Source: Halosimplex carlsbadense 2-9-1 (lineage in GTDB: Archaea > Halobacteriota > Halobacteria > Halobacteriales > Haloarculaceae). From it: a stretch of 64,000 nucleotides of DNA. Below are positions 33,926-42,702 of the stretch, one piece after another. The stretch lies in the NCBI RefSeq assembly GCF_000337455.1, contig NZ_AOIU01000033.1, positions 145,263 to 209,262 of the forward strand. Reading direction: 5' to 3'. Within the stretch, counting starts at the first letter, position 1; each line of letters starts with the position of its first letter. The notes beneath the pieces were generated by a model that did no database searches, was not told the origin of the DNA, and worked only from the letters and a program-made list of their open reading frames with translations. The translations under genes were made by a program, and so were the position numbers.

Positions 33926-35773
33926 ATGGCGACGGAGGAACCAACCGACACCGGCGGCTCTCGGCAAACCAACTCGAAAGACTCTGTAACCCCGGCTCAA
34001 CCCGGTAACCCGGCCAATTCATCGCGCGAGTTACCGACGACTGCCGAAAGGGTCTCAGAGTCCTACGCCAAGTACCCCGATCGGACCCAGCTGCCGTTGA
34101 CCGAACGCGACGGCGTATCCCTCCGCCGCGACTACACCCGCGAACACTACGAGCCGTACCACAGCGAGGCGATTCGGGAGATCGACGATGATGTGACCGG
34201 TCAGCAACTGGTAGCCCGAACGCCCTACGATTGGGGCGAAGCCGTCGAAAAGATGCTCGAAGACCACGAGGACACTCGTCGAACGACGATAAATCTCGAA
34301 AAAGGACGGTCCAGCGACCCCGAATATGCCGAGTTCTCCATTGAGGCTGTCACCCGCTGGTTTGCCTCGTATCAGATGAAGTACTACGCTCAGATGGAAG
34401 GCTGGCTCCGCGAACTGACCGGTGGTGAGCGGCCGTCTGGTGGCACGTCCACAGCTAACTACGCTGATCCGCATATCTGTCTCCTCACTCTGAGCGCGTC
34501 TTCGATGCCCGGTGGCGAGCGAGTCGCGCCCGTCGACCACATTTCGGTCCGTCGGAGTAGCTGGAACAGTTGCTACGATACTCTCCGGAACACCATGCGA
34601 TCTCTGGACTACGACTGGCAGTATGAACGCCGCTCGGAGCCGCACACCGGCAAACGCGGCGAGTATGGGATTAACCGTTGCTACGGCCACGACCACGTTG
34701 TCCTGGTCGTCGACGGTCCGGTCACGCCGAACGACCTCCGCCCGGTGATCGAGAAACACGTCGAAGAGTGCGAATGGGCTGGTGCCGACGCCCACGATCT
34801 CGATATTCAGGACTGGGACGCGAACGCCGACGACGTGGGCACGGTCGAAATCAAGGAGCCCGAGGAACTGGAGAGTACCGCCCGGTACGTTGCAGATTAC
34901 GCCTCCATCGACCCGCTCGACCTTCACGAACGCTCGGAGGAATACATCATGTGGGCCGCCGCAGTGACCGCGGCGAACGCGAAGACTCAGAGCCGTTCGG
35001 ACGCTGCCGGCTGGGCGTCGACCGCCGACGCCTGCAAGCAGCGGTACGAATCCGATCAGTCTGACCAGTCCGTCGACCACGGTGAGAGTGTCGTTCGCTC
35101 GTCGACTCGTGGTGTCGACCTCGAATGCGCGGAGTGCGGGAGTCCCCACGGGATCGACCAAGACCAAACGCTGACCGCAACCCGAGTCGGCGACCAGTCG
35201 ACCGCAGCTGCCGACGGCGGCCTCGACCGCGAGGGTGAGCTGCGTGACCGATGGCCGTCCGCCCGTGCTGCTGCATCTGTCGGGCAAACTCCGGCGGAGA
35301 AACGCCAGCGTGAACAGATTGACCAATACTTAGAACGTTACCCGGACGCGACACCGACCCAAATCATGGGCGCGCTCGGGCTGCCGCCCGACGCTCGGCG
35401 ATTGATCGAAGAAGTAGACCACGGGGTTGACCCGTCTGAACCCGTCTCGTTCGACCGCCCGCCCGAGTGGCAGGTCAAGAGCGTCACCGTCGGGGAAGAG
35501 GAATACCCTGCATCAGCGGGTACAGGTGTTGAAATGGTCGAAACGGTCGACTACATCGATAAACTCGTTCGGAATACGAAACTGGGATGCGAAGACTCCG
35601 ATTCGATTCTCTGGCGCTGCGAAAGAACTGGTACGGCGATGTTCGGCGGTGAGTCGATGGCTGGCTACCTTTTGAAACATGGCATCCAGCATCCAGAAGT
35701 AGTTGATTCGGTTGTCTCTGCAGATCGAGTCCCGAATCCGAATGGCCCAGGTACAATATCACGGGATAATTGA
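33926..35773 (+). CDS. Putative rolling-circle replication initiator (HUH-type Rep)
   Basis: A 615-residue protein. The central region has the three motifs expected of HUH nickases. Motif 1 is ICLLTLSAS (about residue 183). Motif 2 is CYGHDHVVLVVDG (about 253; H-x-H but with Asp where a hydrophobic residue is usual). Motif 3 is ARYVADYAS (about 317-327) with two Tyr. A CAEC half zinc site lies near 410, and the C-terminal third looks like a wHTH/DNA-binding region. The nearby hairpin with a CTTGAT motif supports the call. It could also be another type of plasmid/virus initiator. Confidence 0.6.
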   Translation: MATEEPTDTGGSRQTNSKDSVTPAQPGNPANSSRELPTTAERVSESYAKYPDRTQLPLTERDGVSLRRDYTREHYEPYHSEAIREIDDDVTGQQLVARTPYDWGEAVEKMLEDHEDTRRTTINLEKGRSSDPEYAEFSIEAVTRWFASYQMKYYAQMEGWLRELTGGERPSGGTSTANYADPHICLLTLSASSMPGGERVAPVDHISVRRSSWNSCYDTLRNTMRSLDYDWQYERRSEPHTGKRGEYGINRCYGHDHVVLVVDGPVTPNDLRPVIEKHVEECEWAGADAHDLDIQDWDANADDVGTVEIKEPEELESTARYVADYASIDPLDLHERSEEYIMWAAAVTAANAKTQSRSDAAGWASTADACKQRYESDQSDQSVDHGESVVRSSTRGVDLECAECGSPHGIDQDQTLTATRVGDQSTAAADGGLDREGELRDRWPSARAAASVGQTPAEKRQREQIDQYLERYPDATPTQIMGALGLPPDARRLIEEVDHGVDPSEPVSFDRPPEWQVKSVTVGEEEYPASAGTGVEMVETVDYIDKLVRNTKLGCEDSDSILWRCERTGTAMFGGESMAGYLLKHGIQHPEVVDSVVSADRVPNPNGPGTISRDN

Positions 35774-35858
35774 TCCTTCTAACGGCTGTTTTCACTTTCA
35801 CCCCGGTAGACCTAGGTTTAATACAAGAGTCCCTGAAAGCGAAGACGATTCAACACTA

Positions 35859-36779
35859 ATGACGATCCCCCCCTCTGTTCTTGATACGTGGACTAATCAA
35901 GGGTCAACTTCCAACTCAAGTGATACATATAGTTCTGTCCAGAGAGCGATAGAGAACGGCCGATATGGCCTCGAAAATGAGGACTTTGATCATTCCTATG
36001 ACATTCACTTGCAAGGTTCTTACGCGAACTATACGAACATATATGGGACTAGTGACGTTGATATCGTTGTTCGAGTCACAATGCCCTTTCAAGAAGATTT
36101 AGAGGACCTGAATTTAGGGGAGAAGAACCGATTCTGGGATAACTATCAGGATCTCGATTACGACTGGGAGGATTTCTATAGCAGAGTTGAACGAGCACTT
36201 AGAGGATATTTTGGTAGAGATGCGCTTGAGATCGGTGATAAAGCTATTAAAGTAAATAGCGAATCAACTGGTGCGATTTCAAAAGACGCTGACATAGTTC
36301 CTGCTGCAGATTACCGAAAATATTCCGAATTCCCTGAAGACGGTGATGAAGTGTATGACACTGGGATGTATTTTAAAACACAAACTACTGGGCGGCCTAT
36401 AGTAAATTATTCAAAGATTCATCGTGAGAAAGGTAGTGATAAAAACGATCTTGCAGATCAAAACTACAAGCCCACCATTAGAATGATAAAAAATGCAGCA
36501 AAGCACGCCATTAATCGTGGGTATCTTAGTGATGATGCTGTATCATCGTATTACTTAGAAGGACTCCTATACAATGTACCAAATTCCATATTTAAACAGT
36601 CTGATTTACAGGATCGGTACTTAGATATTATCGAATGGTTGCAAAATGCGGATCTCGGAGATCTTCCGGAACAATCCGAAATGTATCCTCTCTGCCAATG
36701 GGGCGACCCAGATAGGTGGACTGTTTCTAATGCTGAGGCCACCGTTGAAGCACTTGAGAAGTTCTGGGATGACTACTAA
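35859..36779 (+). CDS. CBASS cyclic-oligonucleotide synthase (CD-NTase, cGAS/DncV-like)
   Basis: A 306-residue nucleotidyltransferase. The N-terminus TIPPSVLDTWTNQGSTSNSS leads to the G-S motif LQGSYANYTN (G53, S54), the two metal-binding acids in TSDVDIVV (D66, D68), and a third in KDADIVPA (D145). An OAS1/PAP-like helical C-terminal domain follows. These are the SMODS/CD-NTase hallmarks, so it should make a cyclic di- or oligonucleotide when infection is sensed. ATG 35859 is chosen because earlier in-frame starts lie before the family N-terminus; a TTTAATA box lies about 36 nt upstream. The gene is AT-rich relative to Rep. It abuts the Cap15-like effector with a 1-nt overlap. Confidence 0.88.
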   Translation: MTIPPSVLDTWTNQGSTSNSSDTYSSVQRAIENGRYGLENEDFDHSYDIHLQGSYANYTNIYGTSDVDIVVRVTMPFQEDLEDLNLGEKNRFWDNYQDLDYDWEDFYSRVERALRGYFGRDALEIGDKAIKVNSESTGAISKDADIVPAADYRKYSEFPEDGDEVYDTGMYFKTQTTGRPIVNYSKIHREKGSDKNDLADQNYKPTIRMIKNAAKHAINRGYLSDDAVSSYYLEGLLYNVPNSIFKQSDLQDRYLDIIEWLQNADLGDLPEQSEMYPLCQWGDPDRWTVSNAEATVEALEKFWDDY

Positions 36780-37408
36780 TGCATCCGTACTCGATTCAAT
36801 CTGCGCGATGGACTAAAGTCGGATATTTGATGTTGATAACAGTATTATTGGCAGGTCCATTGAATTCGGCCATTTCACAGGCTATTACTATAATTCCTGG
36901 TAGTTATATTAACGACGTTTCCCCAGCAATTCCAACTATGACATTATTTGGTGGCTTATATCTTGTATGGAATAAGTATATCTGGAGATATCCTGTCATT
37001 TCTCGCTTCACTGAACCGCCTGATTTGAACGGAGAGTGGATCGGTGGCCTCCAATCGTCTTATCAATCGGACTTAGATGAATATCGTACCGACGGTGGCA
37101 GCACGGTTGAAGGTCCAAGGATAGTTATCGATCAGACGTGGACTAGAATATCTGTCACCGCCTATTTCAAGGACTCAACATCAGTTAGTACGACTGCATC
37201 ATTCATTCAAGATATGTCTGACCCAGTACTCCGGATTACATATCGAAATATGCCTGATGGGCAGTCGGAGGACAGTATGGTAATGCACACTGGAACTAAT
37301 GATCTCCGGTATCGAACGGACCAAGATATGGAAATGTTGGAAGGTAAATATTATACTGATGAACACAGAAACAACCACGGTTCCATTCGATTAAGAAAAA
37401 AGGACTGA
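36779..37408 (+). CDS. CBASS membrane effector, Cap15-like (2TM + beta-barrel)
   Basis: A 209-residue protein. Two TM helices (about 14-36 and 48-68) precede a soluble beta-rich domain. That domain starts FTEPPDLNGEWIGGLQSSY, with repeated short strands (WTRISVTAYF, DPVLRITYRN) and a closing MLEGKYYTDEHRNNHGSIRLRKK. This layout, including the LNGEW opening and GKYYT...GSI.L end, matches the SMODS-associating 2TM beta-strand effector (Cap15), which binds the cyclic nucleotide and disrupts the membrane. It overlaps the CD-NTase stop by 1 nt. Confidence 0.82.
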   Translation: MHPYSIQSARWTKVGYLMLITVLLAGPLNSAISQAITIIPGSYINDVSPAIPTMTLFGGLYLVWNKYIWRYPVISRFTEPPDLNGEWIGGLQSSYQSDLDEYRTDGGSTVEGPRIVIDQTWTRISVTAYFKDSTSVSTTASFIQDMSDPVLRITYRNMPDGQSEDSMVMHTGTNDLRYRTDQDMEMLEGKYYTDEHRNNHGSIRLRKKD

Positions 37409-37554
37409 ATATGAGCTACGTTCTTGAAAACTCATATCTGTATATTTTGACATAAATCCGATAGTTGGTGATGAGGGCCATCTATAGTCATATTCCACTT
37501 TCACAAGGGTGGGGAGCTGCTTTTACTAGTAGAACTAGATGTTCTGGCTGTAGC

Positions 37555-37887
37555 ATGGCTACCAACAACGAAACCTCGTCGTTCGAGGACTTCCCTGAGC
37601 CGGAGACCTCGGACGACGATGGTGGTTCCGATTGGATCGACCTCGAACCGGGCGACGAAGTGACCGGCCGCATCACGGGATTCAGCCCGAACGCCGGCCG
37701 GAACGGTGTCGTGGAGATCGACGGCCGACCCACGTACATCACCGCGGGCATCCGTCGTCAACTTATCGCCGAGCTGGTCGAGGGCTCGCAGATGGCCCTC
37801 CGCGTCTCGGAGGAAGAGGAATCCTTCGAAGACGACGATGGCGAGGAGGTGACCTACAACCCCAAAGAAGCGAGGTTCCGCCGATGA
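37555..37887 (+). CDS. Small OB-like acidic protein preceding the virion cassette
   Basis: A 110-residue protein with an acidic N-terminus (about 1-35) followed by a compact beta-rich stretch: DEVTGRITGFSPNAGRNGVVEIDGRPTYITAG and a Lys/Arg-poor SQMALRVSEEEES. The strand pattern suggests a small OB or SH3-like barrel, perhaps nucleic-acid binding. Start ATG 37555, with a CTTTTACTA box about 25 nt upstream. It overlaps the next gene by 4 nt (ATGA). I do not recognise a specific family. Confidence 0.65.
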   Translation: MATNNETSSFEDFPEPETSDDDGGSDWIDLEPGDEVTGRITGFSPNAGRNGVVEIDGRPTYITAGIRRQLIAELVEGSQMALRVSEEEESFEDDDGEEVTYNPKEARFRR

Positions 37888-38267
37888 CTCGGCACCGCAA
37901 CCGCTCGGCCTTCCAGGCGTACAAGCAGCTGGACATCGGCACCGCGCTGGCGCTGATGTTCTTCGCGGTGGTCGGGCTGGTCCAGACCGGGCTGATGCTC
38001 GACATCGTGGACATGCTCACCCAGTACAAGTTCCTCCCGCTGGCCGGGTCGTTCGCCGCCTACGCGATCGTCTTCGCCTCCAGCGGGACGCGCAACCCCC
38101 AGCACTACCACCCGCTGGAGTGGGCGATCGTCTCGGTCACTGCGGTGATCATGACCGCCCACGCCACGCTGGCCGAAGTGCAAACGCTGGTCACCAACAC
38201 CTCGCCCTGGTCGAGCATCCTGATCATGGGCCTGATGGTGGTCTGCGGCGCTGTCCTCGGGAAGTGA
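37884..38267 (+). CDS. VP3-like small multi-TM virion membrane protein
   Basis: A 127-residue protein with four hydrophobic segments (about 18-38, 47-63, 77-93, 108-125). It sits directly upstream of the large spike-like gene. In pleolipoviruses the gene before the spike encodes the small inner-membrane virion protein (VP3-like) of similar size and topology. Homology is inferred from size, topology and gene order only. Confidence 0.65.
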   Translation: MTRHRNRSAFQAYKQLDIGTALALMFFAVVGLVQTGLMLDIVDMLTQYKFLPLAGSFAAYAIVFASSGTRNPQHYHPLEWAIVSVTAVIMTAHATLAEVQTLVTNTSPWSSILIMGLMVVCGAVLGK

Positions 38268-38271
38268 AACC

Positions 38272-39846
38272 ATGAGAGACGGAATCGGACGGGCGCTCGC
38301 GCTCGTGGCCGCCCTGCTGCTCGTCACCAGCGCCCTCGGTGGCGCGGCGACGACCGGCATGGTCGACCTCGACGACGATGGGCCGATCGGTGAAGCCAAC
38401 GCTTTCGCCTGCGCCGGTGCCTGCCTGATCGGCGCCGCCGCGGCGGCCGGGATCGCGATCGGAACGGTCAGTGGAGCAGCTGCTCATGCCCACTTCTTCA
38501 GTGACAGTGGCAGCATCAACGAAACAGCGTTAGCCCAGGCTGACGCGCTCGAAGCCCGGAAGAACATGTACGACAAGGCCGCTACCCAGCGGCAGAACTC
38601 TCAAATCCTGATGGATTCCTACGGGAACTTCCTTCAGGATACGAGGGAGCCCGCCACGATGGCAGGTAAGAACGCGTACATCCGGGCGCTCGAAAACGGT
38701 AGCAGTGAGGCGGTCGCCCGTGCGAAAGCACGGGAAGCCGTCTCGAACTACTACAGCGCCAAGCAGATGCAGCTGCGAGCTCAGTTCAACACCAGCCTGC
38801 TGACGATGGTGTCCATCGAGGGTGTCGAGGCGCAGCATGCCAACATCTCCGACTCGTTCGCCTCGCTGGACTACAACACGGACGGCAACACCAACCTCGA
38901 CAACGCGAACTTCTCGAAGACTTCGACGGTTACGCTCGTGAACGGGTCGATCGTCCCGACTCGCTCCATCAAGCTGTACCTCAGTAACGACGCTGGTAAC
39001 TTCGACTTCACTGGGCACGTGACCCCATCGAACGACCGGGTGAAGGATACGTACTGGCTTGAGGTGGACTCGTACACCGTCTCGGCGCCGAATGAGAACT
39101 TCGACGACAGGACGGTGCTGCCCACCCAAAAGTATCAGAACTACTGGAGCGATATCGAGGCTCAGAACGACGTTGTTCAGAGCCGCGTGTCGGACTTCGT
39201 GAACAGTACGTACTCGAAGTACCAAGAGGGTGAGATCGATACGGATGATCTAGTCGATCCGTATCTCGAAGCCCGATCCTACAGTCCCGAGGGCGAGGAA
39301 TACGACACCTGGGCGATATCGAGTCTCTCCGCCATGGGTGTCGGCGTGCCGGAGAACATGACGACCACCCGGTCGATGGTTATCCGGTCGCCGCCGTCCG
39401 ACGGTCCCACGTACGACGGTGTGCTGATGAGCGACGAGCTGCCTGTGAATGGTAGATTCAAGCTGAACCACACGTACAACGCCACAAAGCTGGCTGGTCC
39501 GCAGTACGTCGTCAGTGGAGAAACCGGGTCGACCACGGAACTCGAAGGCGAGTTCCGGATCGTGAAGGTCACCGACGTGAACGGGAAGACCCTGAACACG
39601 TCGGAGATATCTTACCGAGATATCGACTACAACGCCACTGACATGGACGAGTTCATAGCCCTGCAGAAAGAGGTCCGGAACCTGACCGCCGAACTCGAAG
39701 CCCGGCAGTCGAACCTGCGTGACGGAGGAAGCTCGGGAGGGCTGTTCCCCAACTTCGGCGGTGGCAACATCCCGATGCCCGCGGCCGTCGCGGTCGTGGT
39801 CGTCCTGGTCGGCTTCGTCGCCATCCCCGCGCTGTATCGTCCGTAG
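38272..39846 (+). CDS. Pleolipovirus-like spike protein (VP4-like)
   Basis: A 524-residue protein with an N-terminal signal peptide (about 6-27, ALALVAALLLVTSALGGA). It has a large exported domain with many Asn-x-Ser/Thr sites, a predicted coiled coil near 465-482 (FIALQKEVRNLTAELEARQSN) and a C-terminal membrane anchor (about 502-522) with a two-to-three-residue cytoplasmic tail. This is the architecture of the single spike protein of pleolipoviruses. It begins 4 nt after the VP3-like gene. A hydrophobic Ala/Gly-rich stretch near 42-65 may be a second helix or fusion-type segment. Confidence 0.75.
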   Translation: MRDGIGRALALVAALLLVTSALGGAATTGMVDLDDDGPIGEANAFACAGACLIGAAAAAGIAIGTVSGAAAHAHFFSDSGSINETALAQADALEARKNMYDKAATQRQNSQILMDSYGNFLQDTREPATMAGKNAYIRALENGSSEAVARAKAREAVSNYYSAKQMQLRAQFNTSLLTMVSIEGVEAQHANISDSFASLDYNTDGNTNLDNANFSKTSTVTLVNGSIVPTRSIKLYLSNDAGNFDFTGHVTPSNDRVKDTYWLEVDSYTVSAPNENFDDRTVLPTQKYQNYWSDIEAQNDVVQSRVSDFVNSTYSKYQEGEIDTDDLVDPYLEARSYSPEGEEYDTWAISSLSAMGVGVPENMTTTRSMVIRSPPSDGPTYDGVLMSDELPVNGRFKLNHTYNATKLAGPQYVVSGETGSTTELEGEFRIVKVTDVNGKTLNTSEISYRDIDYNATDMDEFIALQKEVRNLTAELEARQSNLRDGGSSGGLFPNFGGGNIPMPAAVAVVVVLVGFVAIPALYRP

Positions 39847-39873
39847 ACCAACCCACCCACATTTATCGAGAAT

Positions 39874-40410
39874 ATGAACCGAATAGGTACTGCTATCGTC
39901 ATCATCGCGCTGCTGGCCGTGGTGCCTGCCAGCGGTGCCGCACAGTCCGCTAACAACTCCACCAGCGGGTCGGGCGTTAACCTGCCCGAACAGACGGGCA
40001 CGCAGATTCAGGACGGCCTGACGCTGCTCTCTTCGTCGTACAACCAAGAGCGAGGGACAGTGATGCTCACCTTCCGCAGCGACAACGCTGTGGCCGTCAC
40101 GCTCGCCGACGCCGGTGCGTTCATGCAGGAGGGAGAGATCAACCGTCGGGCGATCGTCGTCAACGGGAAGACGAAGGTCGAGTTCGCCGTCACCGAGCAA
40201 AACGGCTTCGTCGGTGTCTCTATCTCGACTGATGAAACCCTCTACGGCCACCCCATCAAGGTCGGTTCGACCGACTTCGTACCAGGTGGTCCGTCGCCCG
40301 AGGATACCTGGTTGGCCGGCTCGACCGTCTTCGTCCTGTTCGCCGTCGCCCTGCCCGGCGCGTTCTACGCCAACCGGAAACTCCGAGGTGTCGAGCATGA
40401 CCAACACTAA
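39874..40410 (+). CDS. Virion-cassette protein with signal peptide and C-terminal anchor
   Basis: A 178-residue protein. It has an N-terminal signal sequence (about 5-23), an exported beta-rich domain of about 120 residues (GTVMLTFRSDNAVAVTLADAG; VVNGKTKVEFAVTEQNGFVGVSI), and a TM anchor near 149-166 followed by a short basic tail. It lies between the spike and the next membrane gene, where pleolipoviruses carry a conserved ORF6-like gene. Its 3' end overlaps the next gene by 14 nt. Confidence 0.65.
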   Translation: MNRIGTAIVIIALLAVVPASGAAQSANNSTSGSGVNLPEQTGTQIQDGLTLLSSSYNQERGTVMLTFRSDNAVAVTLADAGAFMQEGEINRRAIVVNGKTKVEFAVTEQNGFVGVSISTDETLYGHPIKVGSTDFVPGGPSPEDTWLAGSTVFVLFAVALPGAFYANRKLRGVEHDQH

Positions 40411-41308
40411 CGACCCGCCGAACCCGCAGGCTCCACCGTCTCCGTCGAACAAGCGGCTGATGCTCGAAGTGCTGAAAGCGACCGGCATCCCGCTGATGTT
40501 CGGGCTGCTCTGCCTGACCGGGCTCGCCCTGGTCTGGTGGTACGGCCTGCCCGAGCGCCCGATCTCCATCGTCCTGCTCTCGGGACTGATCGCCGGCCCG
40601 TTCATCGTGGTCTACGCGTTCCTTTTCGCGTACGTCTATCAGAAGCGCCTTGACGTGCCGATCGTCCTGCTCGACCCCGACGGCCAGGAGTGGGGCCTGA
40701 AGTACCTCCATCCCGACGAGTTCGGACAGGCAGAGATAGAGGGCGACCGGCTCGCCACCCGCCACGGTCGCGCCACCGGTGAGACGATCTACTTCGCCGA
40801 AGGCCATCGCATCGAGCAGCGCGAAGAGGTCGACCCCGAGACGGGCGAGAAACAGACGGTCCCTCGCCGCGTGCTCACGTCGACGTGGGAAGGCGAAATC
40901 TCCCATCAGAAGTTCATGGAGAAGAAAGCCTCGCTGAAACAGCAGCGCAAGAAGCTCGTCCCGCTGGCGTTCGAGGGCCTGAAAGCCCGCGCTGGTGCGG
41001 ACATGAAGGTCCTCGAAAACACGGACAAACTGGCTCACTCGCTGCTGCTCGGCGCGGAAGAGGACTCCTTCCTCGCCGACGGGCTGAACCCGATGGATTT
41101 CGACCTCGACATCGACCTCGACGGCACGCTCGACGGACTGATCCCCAGCCGCGAGGAAGCCGACGACCAGGAGGAACGCGCGGCCGCCGACCGGCCTGGG
41201 TCAGCTGACATTCAGGAGTCCAGCGACCCGCTGGAAGAGCGCGCGCAGTCCGACGGCTCTCCGGGCAGCAACGGCCAGCACCCCGGCAGCGAGGTGAACC
41301 GTGAGTAA
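40397..41308 (+). CDS. Virion-cassette membrane protein with cytoplasmic domain
   Basis: A 303-residue protein. A Pro/Asn-rich N-terminus is followed by two TM helices (about 26-48 and 56-80). A large cytoplasmic domain follows (VLLDPDGQEWGLKYLHPDEFG; EKASLKQQRKKLVPLAFEGLKARAGADM), then a long acidic, disordered tail. The position before the ATPase matches the ORF7-like gene of pleolipoviruses. ATG 40397 overlaps the preceding gene and its 3' end overlaps the ATPase by 8 nt. Confidence 0.65.
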   Translation: MTNTNDPPNPQAPPSPSNKRLMLEVLKATGIPLMFGLLCLTGLALVWWYGLPERPISIVLLSGLIAGPFIVVYAFLFAYVYQKRLDVPIVLLDPDGQEWGLKYLHPDEFGQAEIEGDRLATRHGRATGETIYFAEGHRIEQREEVDPETGEKQTVPRRVLTSTWEGEISHQKFMEKKASLKQQRKKLVPLAFEGLKARAGADMKVLENTDKLAHSLLLGAEEDSFLADGLNPMDFDLDIDLDGTLDGLIPSREEADDQEERAAADRPGSADIQESSDPLEERAQSDGSPGSNGQHPGSEVNRE

Positions 41309-42257
41309 CTACGACGGCAGTTCGCTCGGGATCGGCGCTGCGGAGTTCCGCGAGGTCGCAGAGGGCCGACTGACCGAGAACAACCGCGTCTATCCGCTCG
41401 CGCCGTTCCTCGATGGCCGTGCGCTCCGTCGGTACGTCCACTACAAGCGTCGGTACGACGAGATTCTGAACATCAACGAGGACCACGACGCCGATCTCCC
41501 GGCGACGTTTGAACAGACCCAGTATTGTCAGAACCTGATCGCCGCCCACGGCTCGCCCGTCGCAGCGGAGGCAGTCCGCAGCGGGAACCTCGCGGTCCTC
41601 TCCTGGCTGTCCGGGCTGACTCGTCGAGAGTCGGACTTCTCCAGCGCGCAGGTGTTCTCCCAGCTGGTCCGCGACCTCCGGCGGCCTGGATACCTCGGTG
41701 TGTTCCTCGGTATGACCGACGGCGGGAAGACGAACTCCGCCCTGGTCGGTGCCGGGCTGCACCTACGCGACCAGTCCGACGCCATCCTCGCCACGAACGT
41801 CACGACTCTGGAGTGGGAAGAGCGCGAGCTGAACGAACGGACGCACACCGTCGAATCCAAATCGGACCTGGAAGAGTTGTGCGAGTCCTATTCCGACGTG
41901 GTGGCCGTCCTCGACGAGATGAGTACGCAGGCGAACGCACAGACCCAGAGCTACGAGGTCAACAGCGAGTTTTACCCGCTGGTGACATTCAAAGCGAAAC
42001 TCGGCCTGCGGATGTTCGTGATCGGCCACCGCGAGGATGGTTACGACATCGCGCCACCCATTCGAGAACACGCCGACCACATCATCGTGCAGCGCGCCGA
42101 GGAAACTGGTCTCGATAAGACCGAATACTCCGCGGAGTTCTACCGTGATCTCGTCGACGGCGAACCCGACGACCTCGCGTATACGCTCGATCCGGTGCCG
42201 CCGATCGCCGGGACGTACGAACCTGACGAGCAAGCAGAGTTCGACATCAGTTCATAA
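41301..42257 (+). CDS. P-loop ATPase, pleolipovirus VP8-like
   Basis: A 318-residue ATPase. Walker A is GMTDGGKTNSAL (about 138-149). The likely Walker B is VVAVLDEMSTQ, and a downstream FVIGHREDGYD could act as sensor. It closes the five-gene virion cassette, as VP8-like NTPases do in pleolipoviruses. It may act in genome packaging or particle formation. GTG 41301 is the start, inside an 8-nt overlap with the preceding gene. Confidence 0.75.
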   Translation: MSNYDGSSLGIGAAEFREVAEGRLTENNRVYPLAPFLDGRALRRYVHYKRRYDEILNINEDHDADLPATFEQTQYCQNLIAAHGSPVAAEAVRSGNLAVLSWLSGLTRRESDFSSAQVFSQLVRDLRRPGYLGVFLGMTDGGKTNSALVGAGLHLRDQSDAILATNVTTLEWEERELNERTHTVESKSDLEELCESYSDVVAVLDEMSTQANAQTQSYEVNSEFYPLVTFKAKLGLRMFVIGHREDGYDIAPPIREHADHIIVQRAEETGLDKTEYSAEFYRDLVDGEPDDLAYTLDPVPPIAGTYEPDEQAEFDISS

Positions 42258-42308
42258 CCTTCACTCCGAGGCTAAAAATTAATACTCGCCCTCGTGTGGT
42301 GCGTATCA

Positions 42309-42608
42309 ATGCCCTCTGGTGACGATTTTGAAGCTTCTAACCCGTACGGACATCTCGCTGAATCAGACCAGTCTTGGGAATTTGTGCTGAATTCCGACCC
42401 GGCTAGCTGCTGGGAACAACTGATCGAACTCTTCTCTTCGATGAATGCTGAGGAATTGGAGATTCAGCGAGAGGCATTCGAAAAGTCACGACTGCAAGCG
42501 GAGGAGTTAGGGAAGACCAACGACCAAGACGTGAAAGATTCGGCACACGATATTCATGAGTTTCTACTTCTCTGTGAAAAGGCAGCAAACAGAGCAGATA
42601 GCCAGTAA
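42309..42608 (+). CDS. Hypothetical helical protein after the virion cassette
   Basis: A 99-residue acidic, mainly helical protein: PSGDDFEASNPYGHLAESDQ, then WEQLIELFSSMNAEELEIQREAFEKSRLQAEELG. An AAATTAATA box lies about 35 nt before the ATG at 42309. AT-richer than the virion genes. No family recognised. Bases 42609-42702 contain the promoter region of the methylase. Confidence 0.55.
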   Translation: MPSGDDFEASNPYGHLAESDQSWEFVLNSDPASCWEQLIELFSSMNAEELEIQREAFEKSRLQAEELGKTNDQDVKDSAHDIHEFLLLCEKAANRADSQ

Positions 42609-42702
42609 CCAAAGTGATGCTGAAACCACCCAATTATAAGATATTCTATGGTAATCTGGTTTAAGCATTATACTTAAGATCCTGGGGATCCGTGACCAAA
42701 CA

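Noticed and set aside
35703-35858. Earlier in-frame starts for the CD-NTase gene
   Set aside because: They would overlap the Rep gene and add a non-family N-terminus; ATG 35859 gives the typical CD-NTase beginning and follows a TATA-like box.
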